From Palsa-1233 sp031367105 (GTDB lineage: Bacteria; Gemmatimonadota; Gemmatimonadetes; Gemmatimonadales; GWC2-71-9): 28,134 bases of DNA. The position numbers and the translations under genes were made by a program. Shown one piece after another: positions 21,778-28,134 of the stretch; position 1 is the stretch's first letter; each line of letters begins with the position of its first letter. The DNA lies in contig JANLPG010000097.1 of the NCBI GenBank assembly GCA_031367105.1, positions 1 through 28,134 on the forward strand, written 5' to 3'. Below the pieces are notes generated by a model. It ran no database searches, was not told the origin of the DNA, and was given only the letters and a program-made list of their open reading frames with translations.

Positions 21778-22347
21778 ATGACTCGTCGCTACCATCACGG
21801 CAGTCTGCGAACTGCTCTCATCGCCGCCGCCCGGGAAAAACTTCGGCTCTCACCTGCGGCGCCGCTCTCGCTCCGCGAATTGGCCCGCGAAGTCGGGGTT
21901 TCCACCAACGCGCCCTACCGACATTTCCCCGGAAAAGATGGGGTGGAGGTGGCGCTGGTCGCGGAGGGATACCGGGAATTGACCCGGCTCGCCGAAGCTG
22001 CCACGGCCACGCGCCGACCGATCCGCAGCCTCGTCAGCGCATTTGCGCATTTCGCTGCCACTGAGGCCCCGCTCCTCCGTCTGGTCAACGCCGAGAGCTT
22101 CACTGGCCGCGATCCAGCGAGCGAAGTCGCCCTGGCGCGAGATGAATGGTTCGCAGCGCTGGTGGTGGTGGTCGAGGCAGAGGCGGGGGAACTCACGGCC
22201 CACCAGAGCTACCGCCGCGCCGCAGGAGTGTGGGCGATCCTCCTGGGAGTGACCGCACTCCGGACACACGGAGCCCGTGGGCTGCTGGTGGAGGGGCTCA
22301 TTCCGGATGCCGAATCGCTCGCCCGGTCGATCGCGCGCGGGGGCTAG
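21778..22347 (+). CDS. TetR/AcrR-family transcriptional regulator (WHG-type C terminus)
   Basis: 189 aa. The N-terminal HTH has the subfamily pattern RRYHHGSLRTALI, then LSLRELAREVGVSTNAPYRHFPGK (about 40-65). The C-terminal ligand-binding part resembles the WHG group of TetR regulators. The target and effector are unknown. I chose ATG 21778 because TetR proteins of this group begin with a short basic stretch before YHHG. The only good Shine-Dalgarno (GGAGG, 21756-21760) is 17 nt away; it sits 8 nt before an in-frame ATT at 21769, which would add three residues. The stop TAG shares the tetramer CTAG with the convergent DUF72 gene. No efflux or target gene lies downstream on the same strand. 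Confidence 0.88.
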   Translation: MTRRYHHGSLRTALIAAAREKLRLSPAAPLSLRELAREVGVSTNAPYRHFPGKDGVEVALVAEGYRELTRLAEAATATRRPIRSLVSAFAHFAATEAPLLRLVNAESFTGRDPASEVALARDEWFAALVVVVEAEAGELTAHQSYRRAAGVWAILLGVTALRTHGARGLLVEGLIPDAESLARSIARGG

Positions 22348-23273
22348 CGGCCGAGCCGGCGAGCCACGGCTGCGATGGTCAGTGGTGCGCTCCCTTCCGC
22401 CCGGTTGTTCACGATCAGGTAGGCGGGGATCCGCAGCTCAAGGGCCGCCCTGGCCAACGCCACCAGATCGGCACGCAAGGTCGGATTCTCATCCTGCACG
22501 TGATCGTAGGGGGCAAAGGCGTCTACCGCCTCGCTGTAGCTGCGGCCAGGCCGCAGTAGCGCGCGGGAAACGACGAATTCCGCCGTGATCGAATCGTGCA
22601 GCAATAACTGCTCTCCGATGGCGGGCATCCGGGTCCACGAATTGAAGACGTGGGCCACGCCGTGGTCGCGGAGTACCGCAAAATATTCCGGTGCCAGAAA
22701 TTCGCGGTTGCGAATCTCCACGGCGTAGCGCAGGTCGGTCGGGAGCGCGCCGAAGAAGGCGTCCAGCCGTTCGGCAAACTGCGCGGGAGTGACCTCCTCC
22801 TGCTTCGCGATAGTCTGAAACTCGAACACAAACGGTCCGATGTGCTCGGCAAAGTGCTCCCGCATCGGCGCGACAACTTCACTCAGGAACAGCTCGGCGT
22901 TGAGCCAGTCAGGATTTGGTTGACCCCAGCGGGCTTTCTCGCGCGGGTTGGCGAAGGTGTGGGCGGTGATCCGGTCCCACACCTTGGTCACGCAGGGGAA
23001 GTCGTTGGGGAGCGCATCGCGGTAGCCGTCGAGGATTTTCGCCGAGGGCGGTGCGTAGAAGAACGAATCGATCCCCACGGTACGGAAGAGTGGCCAGTGG
23101 GCGTACTCCTCGAGCATCCGCGCCCCGGCGCCGGTCGCAGGGTAGTCGCGTTGGTAGACGAGACCCTTCCACCCGGGGTAGGTCCACGAGGAAGTGCCGA
23201 AGCGGATCAGCTCCGGCAGCTGCCGGGCGATGGCTTCGATTTCATCGGCGGACGGCCACGAGGGATGGCTCAT
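22344..23273 (-). CDS. DUF72 (YecE-like) protein
   Basis: 309-aa TIM-barrel-like DUF72 protein. The family start is RFGTSSWTYPGWKGLVY (24-40), followed by EEYAHWPLFRTVGIDSFFYAPPS and VTKVWDRITAH. Then come FEFQTIAKQEE and the conserved RYAVEIRNREFLAPEYFAVLRDHGVAHVFNSW. The biochemical function of the family is unknown. It starts 5 bp after the YceI stop, so the two are likely co-transcribed; no Shine-Dalgarno is evident, consistent with reinitiation. The end overlaps the stop of the convergent TetR gene. Confidence 0.9.
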   Translation of the reverse strand: MSHPSWPSADEIEAIARQLPELIRFGTSSWTYPGWKGLVYQRDYPATGAGARMLEEYAHWPLFRTVGIDSFFYAPPSAKILDGYRDALPNDFPCVTKVWDRITAHTFANPREKARWGQPNPDWLNAELFLSEVVAPMREHFAEHIGPFVFEFQTIAKQEEVTPAQFAERLDAFFGALPTDLRYAVEIRNREFLAPEYFAVLRDHGVAHVFNSWTRMPAIGEQLLLHDSITAEFVVSRALLRPGRSYSEAVDAFAPYDHVQDENPTLRADLVALARAALELRIPAYLIVNNRAEGSAPLTIAAVARRLGR

Positions 23274-23278
23274 TGTGT

Positions 23279-23902
23279 CTACGGTTTTGGGGACTCGGCG
23301 CGAATCAGGTGGAAGTCGTATTGCAGAATGATATCGTCAACGACGCTCGCCACCACCGGTACGTGCGGCTGGCTCAGGTTGAAGTCGCCAAACTTGACGT
23401 GGGTGGTCGCCTTGCCGCTCACGTGGTCGCCGGCCACCGTCGCCGTGACGTCCCACGCCGTCGCCTTGGTGACGCCGTGCATCGTGAAATTTCCGAGCAA
23501 GGTGAGCGTGAGCGGGCCGGCGGTTGGAAAGGTGCCGGGGAGGCCCTTGAGATCTGTGACCACCAACTCGGCCGTCGGGAATTGCGCCGTCTCGAGGGTA
23601 CGGCCCTGGAGATAACGGTCGCGCATACTCCGATCACTCTTGAGCGTGGTGAGGTCGACGGTCCATTTCGAGGCCGAGGTATCGACCTTTCCGGAGGGGT
23701 CGATCAGCAACCCGCCGGTCAGAGCGGAGGTGGCCCCCACGGCGTCGTTTTCGACAGTGGCTGCGGCGAGCTGTTCCCGGACGATATAGCGAGCCGCATT
23801 CCCGGTCGCCCCGAGAATGAAGCGCACCTTCGCCTGTGCGGAGAGCACCAGCATCGGGGCGAGCAGGGCGGTCAACGCCAGTCCGGCAGTCCTGCGCATC
23901 AT
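23279..23902 (-). CDS. YceI-family periplasmic protein
   Basis: 207 aa. The signal peptide (MMRRTAGLALTALLAP...) has a cleavage site near AQA-K. The mature part is a YceI lipocalin-like barrel. Recognisable features are ALTGGLLIDPSGKVDTSASKW, SDRSMRDRYLQGRTLETAQFPTAELV, LLGNFTMHGVTKA and a C-terminal VDDIILQYDFHLI. Characterised YceI proteins bind isoprenoid chains in a hydrophobic cavity; the ligand here is unknown. The start ATG has GAGGAG 6 nt upstream. The 159-bp region before it contains a CCCGGC/GCCGGG hairpin (23931-23947) in the probable leader and no clear promoter. Confidence 0.93.
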   Translation of the reverse strand: MMRRTAGLALTALLAPMLVLSAQAKVRFILGATGNAARYIVREQLAAATVENDAVGATSALTGGLLIDPSGKVDTSASKWTVDLTTLKSDRSMRDRYLQGRTLETAQFPTAELVVTDLKGLPGTFPTAGPLTLTLLGNFTMHGVTKATAWDVTATVAGDHVSGKATTHVKFGDFNLSQPHVPVVASVVDDIILQYDFHLIRAESPKP

Positions 23903-24061
23903 TCCAAGCTCCTCAGCGGATCGATCGATTCCCGGCGGAGGGCCGGGCGATTCAACCTAGTACGGAATAGCCAGCGCCGAGGTTGCGCCGGGGTGGTCTC
24001 CGGGAGGAGCTCGATCCCGAACGCGTCTCGGCCCGGACCATCGTGGGCGATCTGACCGAAG

Positions 24062-27000
24062 TCAACGCTTCCCCATTCGTGCCAGCATCCGTTCCAGTCG
24101 TTCGATCTGCTGAACGGTGACAGTGTAGGCACCGAACTCCTCTTCGACCAGGCCGCGAAAGAGAAAGGGTCCCTGGTCGAAGAGGACGTGGGCGCGCTCA
24201 CGATAGACATCGGGAAAGAGCACGCACTCCACCAGGCCGCGGCCATCATCGAAGGTGGCGAACTGCATCGGCTCCTCCTTGATGGTGCGTACCGGCTTGC
24301 CGGTGGTGAACATCCCCGCCATCAACACCTGCTTCCCCACGTGCTGCGCCAGGTCGGTGCTCCGGGTGAGGCGGAAACGCTTGAGTTCCTCGGCGTGCAG
24401 TGTCATCGGGTGGGCATCGAGGCAAAAGCCGAGGAGGGCCCAGGCGTCGCGGCGCTTGCGTACGTCGTCGTAGTCGCGCAGCGCGGGGAGGGTGCGGTGC
24501 TCGGTCAGGAGCCCACCACCCGTCCGTTCAATCGGGGCGTGATGCGCATCGCGCGGTGCGGTGTCGAGGGCCCAGAGCAGCTGTGGCCGGTTGAGCCCGC
24601 CATCGAGGCTGTCGCAGGCACCCACCTTGATCAGCAGCCGGAGGTCATCGGGGTGTATTCCGGTGCGGTGGCGCAGGTCGGCCAGGTCGCGAAAGGTGCC
24701 GTTGGCACTCCGTTCGGCCAGGAGCCGGGTGGCGCCGGCGCTGCTGAGCCCTTTCACGAACTGGAATCCGACCCGCATAGCGCCGTTGCAGCCGGTGCAG
24801 TTCCATTCGCTCTCGTTCACGTCGGGAGGGAGAATAGTCACGCCCATTCGTCGTGCCTCGGCCACGTAGGCAAAGGGGTGATAGAAGCCGCCGCCGTTGG
24901 CGAGCACGGCTGCGATGAACTCGGCCGGATGATTGGCGCGCAGATAGGCGCTCTGCTGCGCCACCTGGATGTAGCTGCAGGAGTGGCCCTTGCAGAACGA
25001 GTAGCCGGCGAACGAGAGGATCATATGCCACACCGTCGCGATGCTGGCGTCGTCGCGGCCGCGAGTCTTCGCCCCGGCCACAAATTCGTCGAAGTAGGCC
25101 GCGAGGAGCTTGCCGGGACGCTTCTTGGAGAGCGCCTTGCGCAGGCCATCGGCCGTGGCCCACGAGAGCCCCGCGAAAGCGTGCGACACATTCACTACAT
25201 CTTCCTGGTAGACCATCACACCAAACGTTTCTGCCAGTGTCTCGCTCAGTGACGGGTGGAGTGGTGCATACGGCTTGCCGTGCAACCGCTCGAGATAGAT
25301 GCGGATGAAGCGATTGGATGCCGGCCGAATGATGCTGGTGTTGAGGACCAGCAATTCGAAGGTATCGGCGCGGGACTTGAGGTTGAGGATCCGGCTCGCT
25401 GGCGATTCGGTGTAGAACACACCCAGTGTCTCGCCGGTGCGGAAGGCACGCCGGGTGGCGGGATCGTCGCCCGCCTGCTGCGAGGTGTAGTCGAGCTGCA
25501 CGCCGGTGTTGGTGTGCACCATCGCAATAGCGTCGCGAATGACCGCCAGCGAGCGATTGCCGAGCAAGTCGATCTTGACCAGTCCGGCATCTTCGGCCCC
25601 GTCCTTCTCGAACTGGATCACCGGCACCGTGAGGTCGGGATGACCGTCGAGTTGCTTGGCGGCACGCTCGATCGGCACCACATCGGTGAGCGCGTTGGGT
25701 ACGATGACCACGCCTCCCGGATGCAAGGAGAGGTGACGGGGAGTGCCCACAAGGGTCTCGGCCACCGCGGCGAGATCCTGCCATATCTTGGGCAACCGCA
25801 GGTCACGGAAGTTGGCGTGGGTGGCGAGGATCTCGCGCGCGCTGCCGTCGGTGTACATCGGAATCCGGCGAGTGATCTCGCGAATCTCCGTGGCGGGGCG
25901 ACCGTACACCTTGGCGACTTCACGCAGTGCCCCTGCGAGACGGAGGCAGTTGTGGTTGGCCACCATTGCTGCACGCGGGAGTGGATACTTGCGGAAGGTC
26001 CACGCGAGGATCTGGTCGCGTTCATCCCAGGGGAAATCGAGGTCGATATCGGGCGGATCCTTGCGCGACGGATTGAGAAAGCGCTCGAACAGCAATCCGG
26101 CGCCCAGCGGCTCCACGTGGGTGATGCCGAGACAGTAGGAGACCACCGAGTTGGCCACCGAGCCGCGACCGCAGTGCGTGGGGCCGTGACGTACGATGTC
26201 CTGCACCACCAGGAAGTAATCAGCGAAGCCCTTCATCCCGATGATGCCGAGCTCGTGCTCGAGTCGGTCGCGAGTGACCGGTGCGATGGTACCGTAGCGG
26301 CGGACCGCTCCGTCATAGGCCTGGGCACGCAGCTTGGCGAGGGCGTCGTTGGTGTCGGAGGCGCGGGGCGCGATGGTGCGGCCGATGGGAATGCGATACT
26401 GGCAGCGTTCGGCCAGCACGTCGGTGCCGGCGAAGGCGTCGGGAATATCGGGGAAGTGGCGCTCGAGATCGGCGGCGGGGCGCAGCCAGGCATCGCGAGG
26501 CCAGGCGTGCTCGACCTGGGCCAGGGTGGTGTTGCCGTGAATCGCGAGCAACAGGCGGTGCCGATTCCAGTCTTCGGCGTCGGCGCAGATCACACCACCG
26601 GTAACCACTGCGGGGACCCCGAGCCGACGTGCAGCAGCAAGCACCTGGTGGCGGCCCGGTTCGGGGCGCAATTCGGCATAGATCCCGGCGGGTCCGGAGA
26701 GCTTGACCAGCCGTTCGAGCAGGTCGACGTTGCGGGTGAGCACCACGAGGCCGGCACGATCGACGGCGAGCTGCGCGCTCAGGGCGAGATCGGGATTCCA
26801 GTGGATGGCGGTGGCCGCACGGCAGAGCGAGGCCCAGCCGCGGGCATTTTCGGCGAGCACCACCGCTTCGTGATGGGGAGTGACGAGATGGCAGCCAAGG
26901 ATGGGGCGGATGCCGGCCGCATCACAGGCGCGTTGGAATTCGACCGCGCCATAGACGCCATTGGTGTCGGTCAGGGCGAGCGCACGGTACCCGCGACGCG

Positions 27001-27082
27001 CGGCGGCCTGCGCCAGTGCGTCGGGCGACGAAGTCCCCAGTCCGAACGAGAACCAGGAGTGGACGTGGAGATGCGTGAACAC
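24062..27082 (-). CDS. dnaE2: DnaE2-like (error-prone type) C-family DNA polymerase
   Basis: 1006-aa C-family polymerase. The N-terminal PHP domain keeps HLHVHS, but the usual TDHDG is TDTNG (38-42), losing a metal-ligand His. Catalytic aspartates are intact in PDIDLDF (344-350) and in VKIDLLG (Asp about 505). HPGGVVI and CGRGS (nucleotide-binding) are conserved. There is no beta-clamp motif I can name with confidence, and an OB fold sits near the C terminus (KQVLMAGMFTTGKPVR). The length, about 1000 aa against about 1160 for the replicative subunit, and the sequence style fit DnaE2, which acts in damage tolerance with ImuA/ImuB. Neither partner is in the window. The GTG start lies 9 bp after the tag stop in the same frame, without a Shine-Dalgarno. 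Confidence 0.88.
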   Translation of the reverse strand: MFTHLHVHSWFSFGLGTSSPDALAQAAARRGYRALALTDTNGVYGAVEFQRACDAAGIRPILGCHLVTPHHEAVVLAENARGWASLCRAATAIHWNPDLALSAQLAVDRAGLVVLTRNVDLLERLVKLSGPAGIYAELRPEPGRHQVLAAARRLGVPAVVTGGVICADAEDWNRHRLLLAIHGNTTLAQVEHAWPRDAWLRPAADLERHFPDIPDAFAGTDVLAERCQYRIPIGRTIAPRASDTNDALAKLRAQAYDGAVRRYGTIAPVTRDRLEHELGIIGMKGFADYFLVVQDIVRHGPTHCGRGSVANSVVSYCLGITHVEPLGAGLLFERFLNPSRKDPPDIDLDFPWDERDQILAWTFRKYPLPRAAMVANHNCLRLAGALREVAKVYGRPATEIREITRRIPMYTDGSAREILATHANFRDLRLPKIWQDLAAVAETLVGTPRHLSLHPGGVVIVPNALTDVVPIERAAKQLDGHPDLTVPVIQFEKDGAEDAGLVKIDLLGNRSLAVIRDAIAMVHTNTGVQLDYTSQQAGDDPATRRAFRTGETLGVFYTESPASRILNLKSRADTFELLVLNTSIIRPASNRFIRIYLERLHGKPYAPLHPSLSETLAETFGVMVYQEDVVNVSHAFAGLSWATADGLRKALSKKRPGKLLAAYFDEFVAGAKTRGRDDASIATVWHMILSFAGYSFCKGHSCSYIQVAQQSAYLRANHPAEFIAAVLANGGGFYHPFAYVAEARRMGVTILPPDVNESEWNCTGCNGAMRVGFQFVKGLSSAGATRLLAERSANGTFRDLADLRHRTGIHPDDLRLLIKVGACDSLDGGLNRPQLLWALDTAPRDAHHAPIERTGGGLLTEHRTLPALRDYDDVRKRRDAWALLGFCLDAHPMTLHAEELKRFRLTRSTDLAQHVGKQVLMAGMFTTGKPVRTIKEEPMQFATFDDGRGLVECVLFPDVYRERAHVLFDQGPFLFRGLVEEEFGAYTVTVQQIERLERMLARMGKR

Positions 27083-27091
27083 GGGCCAGCA

Positions 27092-27631
27092 TCAACGATC
27101 GAGAAGCGAGGATCGAGAAGCGAGAAGCGATAACTGCTTGCTCACCGGGCAGTCGGCGCTGTGCGCCCCCGGCAGCCGCCCGATACTCATCAGGAATTCG
27201 CCGACGATCTCGCCACCCATGAACTTGAACTCGCGCTTCATCTCCTTGACCCACTGCTCCTTGCTCAGCTCGCCCTGGGCATCGAGCCACGCGGCGAAGG
27301 AGCCGTGTGAGGCGAGGATGCCGACGATGACCCCGGCGTTGTGGATGGCGGCGTCGACCTTGAGTCGATTGCGGATGATGCCAGCATCGGCGAGCAGGCG
27401 GGCACGGTCGGCCTCGCCATAGCGCGCCACCACGTGGGGATCGAAGCCGCCATAGGCCGCGCGAAAGGCTTCGCGCTTCTTGAGGATGGTGAGCCAGGAG
27501 AGTCCAGCCTGATTGATCTCCAGCACAAGGCGCTCGAACAGTCCGGCGTCGTCGCGCAGCGGAAAGCCGTATTCCGTGTCGTGATAGGGGCCGTGAATGG
27601 GGTGGCCGGGGGCAGCGAGGCAATAACTCAT
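27092..27631 (-). CDS. tag: DNA-3-methyladenine glycosylase I
   Basis: 179 aa. Excises 3-methyladenine from alkylated DNA, starting base excision repair. It has the zinc-snap ligands Cys4, His17, His157 and Cys161. The catalytic-pocket Glu38 is in LVLEINQAGLSW, followed by TILKKREAFRAAYGGFD; these match E. coli Tag closely. The last 15 residues (SLLASRSSLLDR) are encoded by a 7-bp-periodic repeat and are not conserved. The ATG is close to the divergent quinone oxidoreductase gene (42 bp). dnaE2 follows, so both genes probably form an alkylation-damage or translesion operon. No LexA-type box is visible in the short gap. Confidence 0.94.
   Translation of the reverse strand: MSYCLAAPGHPIHGPYHDTEYGFPLRDDAGLFERLVLEINQAGLSWLTILKKREAFRAAYGGFDPHVVARYGEADRARLLADAGIIRNRLKVDAAIHNAGVIVGILASHGSFAAWLDAQGELSKEQWVKEMKREFKFMGGEIVGEFLMSIGRLPGAHSADCPVSKQLSLLASRSSLLDR
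27097..27124. repeat. Two 14-bp direct repeats in the 3' end of tag
   Basis: GATCGAGAAGCGAG occurs twice in tandem, followed by a partial copy (AAGCGA). Read on the minus strand it is alternating heptamers CTCGCTT and CTCGATC. The period is not a multiple of three, so slippage would change the reading frame at the Tag C terminus just before dnaE2. Confidence 0.85.
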
Positions 27632-27662
27632 GGTGCGCGCGCGGCGCGAGCGGGTGTCCCGG

Positions 27663-27668
27663 TAGATT
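27663..27668 (+). promoter_or_regulatory. -10-like element of the quinone oxidoreductase
   Basis: TAGATT, 5 nt before the ATG at 27674 (2 nt before an in-frame GTG at 27671), no Shine-Dalgarno, compatible with a leaderless mRNA. Confidence 0.35.
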
Positions 27669-27673
27669 CCGTG

Positions 27674-28134
27674 ATGCGCGCCCTCGCCCTCCCCTCGCTC
27701 GAAATCGTCGACCGTCCCGACCCCATTCCTGCTGCCGGACAGATTGCGGTGGCGGTGGGCGCCGTGGGACTCAACCGTGCCGACCTGTTGCAGCGCGCCG
27801 GCAAGTATCCCGCACCTCCCGGGTGGCCCGACGATATTCCCGGGATGGAATATGCCGGCAGCGTGACTGCCTGCGGCGACGGCGTGACCGCGTGGCAGGT
27901 GGGCGACGCGGTGATGGGGCTGGTGGGCGGTGGCGCAGCAGCGGAACAGCTCGTGGTACACGAGCGTGAGGCGCTCCGGGTGCCGGAGGGAATGTCGTTC
28001 ACCGCGGCCGCCGCGATTCCGGAGGCGTTCCTCACCGCGTGGGATGCGCTGGTGCTGCGCGGCCGGGTGCAGCGTGACGAGCGAGTCCTGGTGCACGCCA
28101 TTGGCAGTGGTGTGGGGACCGCGGCAGCGCAGCT
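27674..28134 (+). CDS. NAD(P)H:quinone oxidoreductase (zinc-independent MDR family), 5' part
   Basis: Partial gene running off the window; 153 codons are present. It begins MRALALPSLEIVDRPDP and has VGLNRADLLQRAGKYPAPPG, IPGMEYAGSV, WQVGDAVMGLVGGGAAAEQLVV and AAIPEAFLTAWDAL. The start of the glycine-rich nucleotide-binding motif (HAIGSGVGTAAAQL) falls at the very end. These are typical of quinone oxidoreductases of the zeta-crystallin/PIG3 type in the medium-chain dehydrogenase family. The catalytic zinc cysteine of alcohol dehydrogenases is absent at the usual place (GLNRAD). It would reduce quinones with NADPH. It is divergent from tag. Confidence 0.9.
   Translation, partial: MRALALPSLEIVDRPDPIPAAGQIAVAVGAVGLNRADLLQRAGKYPAPPGWPDDIPGMEYAGSVTACGDGVTAWQVGDAVMGLVGGGAAAEQLVVHEREALRVPEGMSFTAAAAIPEAFLTAWDALVLRGRVQRDERVLVHAIGSGVGTAAAQ

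Noticed and set aside
25256..27133. 625-aa plus-strand frame
   Set aside because: Antisense shadow of dnaE2, typical of high-GC coding sequence; no recognisable motif.

Overview
The window is a gene-dense, high-GC piece of chromosome from a Gram-negative-type bacterium. It encodes a predicted outer-membrane barrel with an Omp85-like RGY motif, several exported proteins, a c-type cytochrome, an MCP-like membrane receptor and IspH of the MEP isoprenoid pathway. Overall style (GTG/TTG starts, 4-bp start/stop overlaps, IspH of about 400 residues, Asp/Arg-rich exported protein) would fit Gemmatimonadota, but this is an impression and not a proof. I see no rRNA, tRNA, insertion sequence, prophage or CRISPR array. 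No gap between genes exceeds about 220 bases.

Layout: (1) 32-3454, minus strand: a three-gene signalling operon made of an unrecognised 370-aa protein (apparently starting at CTG), a TrmB-type regulator and an Hpt/pseudo-receiver/receiver/GGDEF diguanylate cyclase. Two perfect palindromes flank its putative -10. (2) 3652-4997, minus: a secreted propeller-like protein behind a small cytochrome c. Divergent from these, on the plus strand, are 6-phosphofructokinase (well-formed promoter) and a DoxX-like membrane protein. (3) 6713-9560, minus: a pterin/folate cluster of PTPS/QueD-family enzyme, pterin-4a-carbinolamine dehydratase, PabB and PabA. The PTPS carries the CExxHGH signature of the dual PTPS-I/III type, which suggests it bypasses FolB. 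(4) 9781-11368: an exported Asp/Arg/Gly-rich protein (plus) convergent with a short-chain dehydrogenase (minus). (5) 11485-14145: an HrpA/HrpB-like DExH helicase with a basic repeat tail. (6) 14193-16265 (minus) is an orphan MCP-like receptor. Divergent from it, a PAS-Fis regulator overlaps an outer-membrane barrel gene and a small exported protein gene, with a dyad operator candidate between the two units. (7) 19584-22347, plus: long-type IspH, a heptanucleotide array, a winged-helix protein fused to a degenerate nucleotidyltransferase, and a TetR regulator behind a 19-bp palindrome. (8) 22344-27631, minus: DUF72, YceI, a DnaE2-like polymerase and the 3-methyladenine glycosylase Tag. The last two form a repair pair in one reading frame separated only by a TGA. 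(9) 27674-end, plus: the start of a quinone oxidoreductase that runs off the window.

Two properties recur. At least six genes have a -10-like hexamer 5-8 nt before the start codon and no Shine-Dalgarno sequence, so they are probably leaderless. Four other promoters share a GCTATRNT -10 element. I found no defence island, biosynthetic cluster or clearly novel system. The most interesting signals are the dual-function PTPS next to pabAB, the CTG-started operon with paired palindromes, the regulator/outer-membrane-protein overlap, the pseudo-nucleotidyltransferase regulator and the two 7-bp-periodic repeat arrays.
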